Below the pieces are notes generated by a model that did no database searches, had not been told where the DNA came from, and saw only the letters and a list, made by a program, of their open reading frames with translations. DNA of 64,000 bases from Echinometra lucunter (taxonomy: Eukaryota > Echinodermata > Echinoidea > Camarodonta > Echinometridae), in assembly GCA_029962745.1 (NCBI GenBank), contig CM057158.1, positions 15,925,173 through 15,989,172 on the forward strand, written 5' to 3'. The number at the start of each line of letters is the position of its first letter. The stretch's first letter is position 1. Shown in pieces: positions 24,264 through 35,100 of this stretch. The position numbers and the translations under genes were made by a program.

Positions 24264-24773
24264 CCGGGGGGGGGGGGGGGGTCACTTCCATTGAAGAGAG
24301 GACAGCATCCGCGAGAAAAAAACAAACGCGGAAAAAGGGTATTTTTTTCAGGGGTAGGCGCGGAACGCGAATAGAGTGTCAAAAACGCCCAAAAATGAAA
24401 AAAAAGCCCCCTAAATCACGATAATCTAAAAAAGGGTATGTAATTTTCACTCACTGCGGAACCGACTGTAACAAAACCCGTGAACGGAAAATCCTATAAT
24501 TCTTGTGTAAAATATACAGTGATACAGTGAATTATCTCGAGATAAAAATGGCTCCAAACTTTCAATGGACCCCACTATCACTCTCAAGGTATGTTTCGGG
24601 TATGAATATCCTAACAATGAATGAAATCCCTGTTTGGGGTGTGCAAATCTGGGACATCTGCACAAAATCCGTGTTTAGGGTGTCCTAGCGGCCTGCCCTT
24701 GTATTTAGGGTGCTTTTTTAAGGACGATTCTCGCGGATGCTGTCCACTCTTCAATGGAAGTGACTCCCCCGGG
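24264..24773. mobile_element. 510-bp TIR element A with 8-bp target duplication
   Basis: Flanked by GTCGATGT at 24256-24263 and 24774-24781. The termini are a G run followed by GTCACTTCCATTGAAGAG...GACAGCATCCGCGAGA and its inverse, about 45 bp each. The body has sub-terminal repeats such as GTTTAGGGTGTCC. An 8-bp duplication suggests the hAT superfamily, though the CCGGGG ends are not the classic CAGGG. A sister copy is at 25025-25496. Confidence 0.75.
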
Positions 24774-25024
24774 GTCGATGTATACTTTCTGATGAAACCA
24801 TCCGGAAAAAAAACCACTCCAGTAACGTATCTTCTTTTGACTGGTCCCTCTTAATCAAGCTCGCCATCTATGCCACACAATTGCTGTGATATATTAAAAT
24901 GTTTACCGTTCACAATGACATTTCCATATTTTTCAGATCCCTTAATCCTTTTAACTTTATCTTGTCGATGCCAGAGCATGGATAAGAAATTCGTATATCG
25001 ATCATGAGTGCAGCAAGTTCTACG

Positions 25025-25496
25025 CCCGGGGGGGTCACTTCCATTGAAGAGTGGACAGCATCCGCGAGAAAAAAAACGCGGAAAAAGGGTATTTTTTCAG
25101 GGGTAGGCGCGGAACGCGCGGAACGCGAATAGAGTGTCAAAAACGCCAAAAATTGAAAAAAAGCCCCCTAAATCACGATAATCTAAAACGCAAAAAGGGT
25201 ATGTAATTTGCACCGACTACGGGACCGACTGTAACAAGGCCCGTGCCACGGAAAATCCTATAACGCCTGTGTAAAACATAATGAGACAATGAATTATCGA
25301 CCCCACTATCACTCTCTAGGTATGAAAATAGGAATATCCTCGTTTAGGGTATGGGGTGTGCAAATCTGGGACATCTGCGCAAAATCCGTGTTTAGGGTGT
25401 CCTAGCGGCCTGCCCTTGAATCCTCGTTTAGGGTGCTTTTTGAAGGACGATTCTCGCGGATGCTGTCCACTCTTCAATGGAAGTGACCCCCCCGGG
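25025..25496. mobile_element. 472-bp TIR element B with 8-bp target duplication
   Basis: Flanked by GTTCTACG at 25017-25024 and 25497-25504. It has the same termini and body as element A in the same orientation, with small indels. Intact duplications and high similarity indicate recent, independent insertions into the centre of the foldback element. Confidence 0.78.
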
Positions 25497-26018
25497 GTTC
25501 TACGCTTCATGTTTTGTGCACGAGTTTCATCTCACCTGAAAATTTCCTGATCCATTGCAATATTAGTTGGGTTATTAAATCTTTCACAGTTTTCCGAAGT
25601 GAAGTCAGTCAAACCTATAGATTGCTAAAATTGATCACACGTATTTAGATTTTCCTTAAAATCATTACCACACATTACTTTCATACCATCATTTGACAAT
25701 GAGCTAGACCTGTAGCCCTCTGCATTTCAATTGTACGCAATTATAACAAGATCAACGAGATACTTTTTCCTGAACCAATAGTGACTCACTCGGCACATTG
25801 CTTTATATGCCTGAGATAAAAGCACGCTGTCTTTGACTTTCACGCCCCCCAAATGAATACGTCAAAAAGTAAATAAAAAACATCATCAACACCTGGATCA
25901 TGCTTATCTTTTCTCGTCCGGAATGACTTTAACCATGACTTGTGACATAAAAGTTTAACTTCAACTGTTCAACGTCATCACATAATCGGTAAAGAACATG
26001 TAATCTGCAGATATTTCT

Positions 26019-26222
26019 TTAACATGAGTAATCTTCGTCTTCTTGCTCGGAATCAGAATCCTCACTCCACAGTTCATCGTCTGAGATGATAGGTGTTTCG
26101 TTGATACTTTCTTGTTCGGGCTCATCATCACTTGTTTCAGTTTCAAGGTACTCATCGTCGTCTCTGCCCGCTATCGCGGTGCCTTCATACCACACTGGAA
26201 CTAGTATGTCGTCCCTTACTCT
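26019..26222 (-). CDS. Short acidic open frame inside the foldback element (hypothetical, possibly a terminal exon)
   Basis: The minus-strand frame has no start Met and runs from an upstream TGA (near 26223) to a TAA at 26019-26021. It reads RVRDDILVPVWYEG, then a strongly acidic tail with TSDDEPEQES and DDELWSEDSDSEQEDEDYSC. Biased acidic composition without simple-repeat DNA is unusual for random sequence. It could be the C-terminal exon of a transposon protein or of a captured gene. No upstream exon was identified and no function is assigned. Confidence 0.3.
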   Translation of the reverse strand, partial: RVRDDILVPVWYEGTAIAGRDDDEYLETETSDDEPEQESINETPIISDDELWSEDSDSEQEDEDYSC

Positions 26223-27194
26223 TCAGCCATAATTGGTCGGGGAAAGGTTATCTCCTGAGATGGCACGACTCCACTATGTTGCGTACGAAGGAACTTTATT
26301 TGACATGGGGTATTAGCGAGTAGTCAACGCGCTTGATGTTTCCAAGTGAACTTTCCTAGTTCATCAAAATGATTAAGAAGCAGAAATAATGGCTATATAA
26401 ATGATAAGTGTAATTGGTTAATTATACTCCATAATGTACTTGCAATTATTCATTCTCTCTTGCTATCTTAATCTCAAAAGGAATAAGAATCTTAAATCAA
26501 ATTATTCCCCTTGTGGATGGGTGTGTGTGTATGTTTATGCGTGCGTGCATTTTTCTGGAGATAATATTTTACTACATTTTACTGAATATCCAGATTCAAG
26601 AAAATGGCAAAAATTATGGCGCATAAAATATTAATATAATACTTAAATAAATAATAGTTCCTATACACTGGCCCTTGCTGTATGAATTAAAATGAAAAGA
26701 GATCATTTAAAACGAATTAGAAATTATGACACCGCGTTTAGCGATTCTCGAGAAACCAGTCAACATTTCTCTCTTGCCTTTCCGTTCTTGCAATTGCAAA
26801 CAAGCACGTGGACATCAAACTTCGGGTTAACCAGGATTTAACGCTACGCGGACGCTCCAAAATTTCGGCTGTTGTTTGTTGCCGCTTAAGTCCGTTTTAT
26901 TTAAACTGATTATTGTACTAATTATTTTCACCCAGCAGGCCAAAATACAATTTTTGTTCTTTAAATTAACCCCCTTAATTTCCATCTCGGTGTTTTAACA
27001 CAGTTTGTTCTTCTTGAACTTATTATTTATTTTCTAAATACACACTTTATAAAAAAAAAAAAAAACACAATATGTGTGTATGTGTGTGTTGGGATTGGTA
27101 GGGGCGTCAAGAAGCCATGCCTCACTATTTAAATCATTAGGGAGTGATGGTAGTGGTGTGTTTGTGTGTGTGAGTGGAGTGGGGTGTCCCTCAG

Positions 27195-28329
27195 ACTGTC
27201 TGGCGGCTTCGCCCCCACCACTCAAAATGTCTGGCAATGCTCATTCATATACATCTTTGAATATAAAGAACATGTTCCAGTTGGTTTCTTGAGGGTACTT
27301 TCCCAGAAAGTGGGCCTTTAAGGGCGTCTGGCGGCTACGCCCCACCACTCAGAACGTCTGGCAATGCTCATTCATTACATCTTTCAATGTAAAGAACAAG
27401 TTCCAGTTGGTTTTATTAGGTAACTTTTTCAGCTAGGCTAGCCTAGCTGGAAAAAGTGGGTCTTTGAGGGCGTCTGGCGGCTACACCCCATCACTTAAAA
27501 CGTCTGGCAATGGTCATTTGTTACATCTTTGAATGTAAGGAATAAGTTCCAGTTGGTTTCATGAGGTTACTTTTTCAGCTAGGCTAGCCTAGCTGGAAAT
27601 AGTAGGCCTTTGAGGGCGTCTGGCGGCTACGCCCCACCACTTAAAACGTCTGGCAATGGTCATTTGTTACATCTTTGAATGTAAGGAATAAGTTCCAGTT
27701 GGTTTCATGAGGTTACTTTTTCAGCTAGGCTAGCCTAGCTGGAAATAGTAGGCCTTTGAGGGCGTCTGGCGGCTACGCCCCACCACTTAAAACGTCTGGC
27801 AATGGTCATACACTACATCTCTGAATGTAAAGAACAAGTTCCAGTTGGTTTCATGAGGTTACTTTTTCAGCTAGGCTAGCCTAGCTGGAAATAGTAGGCC
27901 TTTGAGGGCGTCTGGCGGCTACGCCCCACCACTTAAAACGTCTGGCAATGGTCATACACTACATCTCTGAATGTAAAGAACAAGTTCCAGTTGGTTTCAT
28001 GAGGTTACTTTTTCAGCTAGGCTAGCCTAATTCTGACACACCAGTTTTTTGCGTCTGGCGGCTACTCCCCACCACCAAAAAAGTCTGGCAATGGTGTTTC
28101 AATGAGCCTTGGGCTATGCCCGACAATATCCCACAGATTTCATGAGGTTACTTTTTCAGCTAGGCTAGCCTAATTTTGGGGGCTCCTTTTCATGGCCCTC
28201 CTGGCCACACCCACCACCGATGACCAGCCAGACTTGCATTTCCGTACTAAGGGGCATACATACTAAATTGCTATGAAGATGAAAATTGGTAACCTTTTCA
28301 GCTAGGCTGACCCCCGCTGGCTCCCGGAC
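27195..28329 (-). repeat. Right composite terminal inverted repeat
   Basis: Mirror image of the left repeat. Units contain AGCTAGGCTAGCCTAGCTGG near 27431, 27576, 27722, 27867 and 28013, then the unique outer block 28165-28329. The outer blocks and the adjacent diverged units (for example GGTGTTTCAATGAGCCTTGG here and its inverse near 21985) match very closely across the 6.5 kb. Confidence 0.8.
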
Positions 28330-28331
28330 TA

Positions 28332-29040
28332 TTTCTCTTTCTCTCTTTGTCTTGCTTAAGAACAATTTTTCAAATCCATGTATGGCATCTCTTTCAAACC
28401 ATAACTTACCTTTTTTGTATACTAAACATCAGATGCAGCTTCATCCAGAATAACTATTGTCAAATTCAATATGGTTCCCTTACACTGTATTTATTCATTT
28501 TTAGATTCTGTCTCCAGAGGACTGATAAACAATGAATAAGAATTTGAGTAAAAGATAACAACAAATAAGAGGTAATCTACAATGCATCACAACAAAATAG
28601 AAACAAGTAAGAAAATATAACAACTAGTGACTCCTTAATACAGCTTAATAAAATGAGGATGCTTCAGTAATATTGTTATCAGAATTCTAGGTTCACTGAT
28701 AAGCTGGAAGTGAAAAATTACGCAGGAACTTAAACAGAATGAAAAAAAGTAAAAGTTATGATTTATTCTGCTACTACCATTATATCATTATACTTCTTAA
28801 TGCACTTTATGAATTTCTCAAAATCTGAGTGATAAATGGTTAAAATGCTACGGCTGGATCTGGATCTACTGGGTAATACAATGCTTGGGTATAAACACTA
28901 ACACCCGCCCGGGACAAATAGGACCTAAATAAATTTAGGTCCGGACCCCTCAAATTGAAGAATATTAACATAGGGCTTGATACATACAGAGTCTGAAATT
29001 TCAATCCGGACCCCCCCACCAAAAAAGTTAGTGTGGTGCC
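28332..29040. other. Intergenic sequence between the foldback element and DYNLRB paralogue B
   Basis: No gene or RNA recognised. A minus-strand AATAAA lies near 28490-28495 and could serve as a distal poly(A) signal for paralogue B, but this is weak evidence. Confidence 0.35.
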
Positions 29041-29204
29041 CAGGGGAGCGTTTCATGAAAGGACTTGTCGGATGTTTTATCCGACAAAGTCTGTTTTATC
29101 TGACAGTTGCCATAGTAATGATGCTTCTCAGCCAATCAAAATCAAGAAAAGATGTCAGATCTGACAACTTGTCAGACAACAAATGTTGATGAAATGCTCC
29201 CCTG
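29041..29204. mobile_element. 164-bp hAT-like MITE
   Basis: Ends CAGGGGAGCGTTTCATGAAA and the inverse of CAGGGGAGCATTTCATCAAC, with inner complementary GACTTGTCGGA/TCTGACAACTTGTC segments. CAGGG-type termini suggest hAT. The flanks GTGGTGCC and GTATAGCC agree at only five of eight positions, so the duplication is doubtful. Confidence 0.6.
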
Positions 29205-30135
29205 GTATAGCCCGAGGGTTTAAAATCAAAATAAAGATCTTTACCTCACATTCTACTGGCTAAAAAGTAAGGACAGTGAAGAAAATCAATAACATAAAAC
29301 CCTGCATGTAACCAAATTTGGATTTGGTTTCTGTGCACGTCAAATTCTACTACTGGCATTCACAGATGTATTGACTAGTCTACTCACAAGTCACTTACAT
29401 GTTTATCAAGAATGCAATACCTACTTATGAAAGTACCGGTAATATCTGAAAATTATATTTCTAATACAATATAGAAAAAAGCACCCTCCAACATACAGGG
29501 CAAATTATTTTTGATGACTGGTACCCTTAAAAGTAAAATGAGGACTCTAATTTGAATTGCTGGTAATTATTTGAATCACATATACTTCTAAAAATGTTAT
29601 CAACAAAATTTCAGTAGATTGCTGACCACTGCAAGAGAATGACTGCTTTCTCCAAAAGGGATGGAAGTTACCATGCCGTTTACAATAATTTTTACAATAA
29701 ATATTTACAAGTAAATACAATAATAATTCCTTTATGTTTACAATGTATTTGACTATAAATTAAGACATTGCCAATTTTGTCATGTGGAAATAAAGCTAAA
29801 TGAGACTTCCTAGTAGAGCCATGAGCACAAGATTTGAAGGACTGCAAGACTGAGGGCCTGCTCTATCTTAAGACTGTTCAAAGAGAGAGTGATTTTATGT
29901 CTTGTGATTCTCACTGAAACCCTGGAATAACTAGTCACATGGCCCAAAAGACTAAAGGTTCCCCCGACCAGATTCTGCACCTTCCGAATCCTCTGCCTGA
30001 CAGTCCCATTATGCTGAACAATCTGATTTCATTCAATCCAATGGACCTTTGGTCTCATGGGCTACTGGTAAACAATGAAGGAACTAATGAACATACTACA
30101 CGGTCTCTATTGCAGCTGTATTTCTCTTGGATATT
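29205..30135 (-). other. 3' flank / 3' UTR of DYNLRB paralogue B
   Basis: Non-coding. The stretch just below the stop codon (about 30100-30125) resembles the same position in paralogue A, both containing GGTCT.TA.TGCAGCTG. No clear nearby poly(A) signal was found. Confidence 0.4.
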
Positions 30136-32145
30136 CTATGACTCTGATGGGTTCTGTATCACGATCAGCATGTACTCTTTCTCTGTAATCGGAAAAAACA
30201 AAGAAAGAATAAGAAAAGGAGGTAATAAATAACACTAAAATAATGTTGGAAGATTGGGGGGGGGATATTAAACAAAAACAAAAAAGGAAGAAAAAAAAAT
30301 CATTTAATGGTTGAGAGAAAACAGAGCAAGAAAACTGATTCCTGCAAATAATTAATACTATTTTGCCAATGTACATTAATGTAGCAGCCTGCGAAAGGAT
30401 GCCAAACAATATAAATCTGGTTTAATATAAATTGAAGCTTTAGAACACCTCTTTTTAGGAATTGTAATAAAGGGTAATTTCTACTGTGTCCCCCTCCCCC
30501 TCCTCACTTTTAAAACAGATTTCCGCCCCATGCTTTCATGCAACTTGGACTCCAACCATCACATTCAAACATCTGATATCACATTAGTGCAATAATTTGT
30601 CATGCAATTTACAATAAAACTAACCTGGCGCAATCATTATCTCATGCTTCTTGGTACGAAGTCTGAGGAAAGTCAGATCATTCTGTGGATCAACATCTCG
30701 AACACAGCCTCTAGCCTTGGATAAGAGTTCTTGCATAAGGGCACAATATTGGATTGTTGTTGCATTGTCTAATGTTGTCCTGATAGGAATTCCTGGATAA
30801 AAAAACCAAAAAAAACAATGAAATGGTCGCAATGAAAAAGCACACAATGTTTTGTATTTGTATAGTTCTTAGTATAACTTGAGAAGTAAAATCTAACAAT
30901 CAAAAGTATAATAATAATAATAATAATATGCAACATTTATATAGCGCTTAATACAAATGTTTCTAAGCGCTGCATATCATTACCCCGGCTTTAGCACGGC
31001 TGCCCTGATCAGGCGCTCGAGCATTCAAGGAATTTCTTCCTACCGGGTACCCATTTACTACACCTGGGTGGAGAGTGACAAATGTAGATAAACGTCTTGC
31101 CAAAGGACGCGAGTGCTGCGGTGGGATTCGAACCCCGGACCCTGTGGTTCAAAGTCCGGAGACTTATCCACTGATCCACAACACCTCTAAAGTATGATCC
31201 AGTATGATCTTGTAATGTTGTAACAGATGTTTTAATTATTTAGGTCAAGTAAAATTTGGTTGAAACAAATGCTAGTAGTTTCTGATTCAAATTTCTTGAC
31301 AGTGAAGAAAAGGTTTCAGATGTGAAGGAACATACCAAAAATTCTTGTTTGGTATGTTCATGCCAAACAAAGGATAAAACACAAGGATGAGAATACACTG
31401 TACATATGGATGATTTCTGTTTCGACATTGCCTAGCATTCTCTCTAGATTAGTTAGGTCATAAATTTCATCATGTCGAAACAAAACAAAAACAAACAAAC
31501 ATTGAAATATAAAAAACTGAAAATAAATAAATACAAAAAAATACAGAAAAGTAGAGGAAATAGACTCACCATCACAGTTCATTATCATGATTCCACTCAC
31601 ACCCTTGTGAGCAGAAATCCTCTTGATTGCATCCTCAACTTCAGCCTGTAATATAAAATTAAAGAATGGTAAATGCATCATACCAACAATAGGACGACTG
31701 AGTGTAGACCTTTATAATCGATAAAAAATTATCAAGGTGGTATGATGTTATCATAAAGTTATACTGAAATAAACATCACCCAATAGTCATATCAAGTACT
31801 TTTCTATAGTGACATTTTAAAATAAGTCTGAATGTTGTATCATAACACTTTAGCACATAATGATAATTTGGAAAACCAGAGAACTTACAGCTTTCAACAA
31901 TATTTTGGTCACACTATGCAACACCAGATGCAGCATATGAGGCTGAAATATTGTTAAAAATAGATTTTATTTCCTCTTTATTCAATGTTTAAAAAAAAAA
32001 AAACATACAAAGAAGAGCAATATGTTACACGAAATCGTCACTACAAGTAGTGAGGCAGTTCAATGAAACTAACACCATAGATGGTGTTTTCTGTAGACAG
32101 ATCTACATGTAATGTTACATGTAGATCTGCACATTGGTGTAAATC

Positions 32146-32181
<36 letters not shown>

Positions 32182-35100
32182 TGGGGGATATATCCCCCAC
32201 TTTTTCAAGAGGGGGGGGGGGGGGATGGCATGTACAAATATCTCCCCCCCCCTCAATTTAAGGAAAAATGATATTGCAATTAATCAGTTGGTGAAATTTT
32301 TCATAAAAATGTCATAGACTACGGTAATAATGCTCTTAAAAACCAAAAAAAGCGGTTATTTTTCACTCGCTCGCTTCGCTTGCACACAAAATCGCAAGAA
32401 ATTTCGGCAAAAAAATTGATCATTCCCCCCAATCCTCAAAACGGATGTACACCGGTGGATCTACATGTTTACTTTGAAGTTCAGGAATATTCTGAAATCA
32501 TGCCACCACCAGCGGAAAGTGCAACTTTAAACTATCTTGTCACTAAATTTTTTGTAGTGTATTGGATACAGAATTGTCAATAGATCAATGATTTTGCATT
32601 ATCAACAAAAAAAAATGTGACTTGGTCAATAGTTTAGACCTACAAATAATCTACAAATATTCATTTTATTGAGACAATACCACGAAAACTAAAATACTCT
32701 GCCTTTATTTTATGCAACTAACTTGCCTCTGAACTAACATGCACAACCTGTAGATTCATACTTTCCCTCTCCTTCCAAAAGCTATGTATTCCTGTTTGGC
32801 ATCAAATTTGGAGTTTGTAACATTTGAAACTTAGCTTTATATTGACTGATATTACAATTTAAGGTTGGAACCTAACCACCAAACCGAACAGACTTTTGCT
32901 GAACATGGCACTCCTGAACTGAACCGAACCAAATTTGCCTGGTTCGGCAGTTTGGCAAAATAATTAGACGTGTTGAGGTGTAAATGAATTGGTCATCCAA
33001 TAAAAAAAATGAGTGGTTTGTGGGTGGTCGGAGGTCCTAAAGCTACGTGGTCCTAAAGCTACATGTACGTACCATACAAATATGGAAGGTCATCCCTGCC
33101 ATAAACGCCAGCTAGCTGACGCATGCTCCAGCAAGCTTATGTATGCTCCAGCAACCTTACGTACGCTTGAACAACCTTACGTGAGCTTATTTTTAACCTT
33201 ACGCTTATTTGACCAATCACTGCACTCGATTCAGGTGCTAAGCTATTACCATACGTCAGCTTGTAGCATACGTATGGTACTTCAGGAGTTGAACATGCGT
33301 ATGCTAATATCACACGTCAGCTTATAGCACATGTATGCTCAGTAGAATACCATGCGTATGCTATAACCTGACGTGTGATAATAGCATACGCGTGCTTAAC
33401 ACCAGGGAAAAAATTAATTATTTTTTTTCCGGGGCTACTTTTTGAGCTCATTCACCCGAATTTTTTACATTGTATTACAGTTTACATTGGAGCCTATGAG
33501 AATTTCAGGGGCTCTTTTTTAGTTTTCCAGGGCTCTTTTTGGCATTTCGGGGGCGAATTCGCCCCGAGCCACCATATATTTTTTCCCTGCTTAACACCCA
33601 AATCGAGCTCGCTGATTGGTCAATTAGCTCACGCAAGGTTAAGAATTAGCTTGCGTGAGGTTGCTGGAGCATACGTCAGCTAGCTGGCGTTAATGGCAGG
33701 GATGGCCTTCCATATAAAAATCACATATACAATGTACGCGCAATGCGACACGTTCAAATCAGGGTAAAATACACAGATGATACACACTGTCAATTTCAAT
33801 ATCAAGATTTGCATTCATTTACTGCATGTGCGTAGCTTCAGGACCCCTTCATTTTTCAGAACAAAAAAATTTGACACTGGCATTGATATTGACCTGAAAA
33901 TATGCGTTACTGACATTCACCCGTCGTAATTTTCTCCACAAATAAACCTTGGAATATGTAGCATCAAGATATAGAAATGAAATTTGCACAAGCCAATGAA
34001 TTCTGCAACCTTTTAGCAGCTGAAAACCAAGTGTGTAGCTTTAGGTCCCCCATCAAACAAACTTTAATGCAAATCTTATTAGAATTTATATAAAGAGGAA
34101 TAATTGGTTGTATAATTTATCGGCGACCTTGCATTTCATTTGAGGCTCCTAAATTGTGAAGGCAGTACAGTGTAGATATGACCATCATTTGGTATAGAGC
34201 TGATTCGTCAATTTAATTGACTTGGCGGTGTTTCTTGTGTTTCATTCGTATTATGACAACCCAACAAAATTATTTTCAATAAGTGCAGAATGATTCACTT
34301 AAATTGGTCTGTGATCTGTTGCGCTTGGGTGTCATAATTCCTAAAGGCCGCACATAGTCATAGATCTGCATTATTTTCAATGCTACAAAATAGTACAATG
34401 CTAGGTAAAGAATGCTAGGTAAAAGACGAGTAAATCGAATCATATCTATTTTTCTGTTCTTTTTTTCATTATTATACTTGAAGTTGAGACAATGACATGT
34501 CAATGACAATGACTTGTGTAGTTATTATTTTCAGTGACATTGTTTGTATGGTGAAGAATTAGACCTAACAGTTAGGCCTATACGTAAAATTAATCATTAT
34601 ACCAGGGTGACCAGATTTTCGATGCTGAAATACGGGACTTTGTTCGACCATGACTTCAGAGGGCAAGGCACAATAGCGAAATTGTGAGCCAGTGCAGCGA
34701 GCGAGCAAAAATTGTTAGAATCATCTTTATTGGCGTCTAAAAGATGCTAACCAATACTATGCAACGGAATCCCGTTATGAGAAGGGTGAATAAATTAGAT
34801 CGAGGGAGGGGATTCTTGTAGATGCTAATTTCTGCACCTCTTCCCACAGATGAGGTGTTTTATGCAGATCTATACAAAGTCCTGTATTCTTTTCAACCAA
34901 ATGAGGGGGGCCTCGTTCATTGATAGTTATGTACATGTATATTTTGTAGATGTGAAAACAACACCGTACTCGTATTGCAATTTACACAATATACTGAGTT
35001 TTGGTAATAATGATAATAATAATATGTAACATTTATATTGCGCTTAATACAGTATTTCTAAGCGCATGACAAAAAGAGAACAAAGGAGAGAAAAGTGGAA

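Larger units (their letters stand above)
21761..28329. mobile_element. 6.57-kb foldback-type element with ~1-kb composite terminal inverted repeats
   Basis: The left end GTCCGGGAGCCAGCGGGGG and its exact inverse at the right are each preceded or followed by TA (21759-21760 and 28330-28331), a possible target duplication. Each terminal repeat has a unique outer block of ~160 bp and then about six ~146-bp tandem units. The centre (about 22800-27190) is unique sequence that carries two smaller TIR insertions and a short acidic reading frame on the minus strand. The modular long inverted repeats recall the TU/foldback transposons described from sea urchin. No full transposase is visible, so autonomy is unproven. 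Confidence 0.75.

Noticed and set aside
24161..25550. Several 62-87-codon frames in both strands
   Set aside because: They lie in the paired TIR elements and appear twice because the elements are duplicated; composition is not gene-like.
21761..28329. LTR retrotransposon interpretation of the large element
   Set aside because: The terminal repeats are inverted, not direct, and no gag, protease or integrase sequence is seen.
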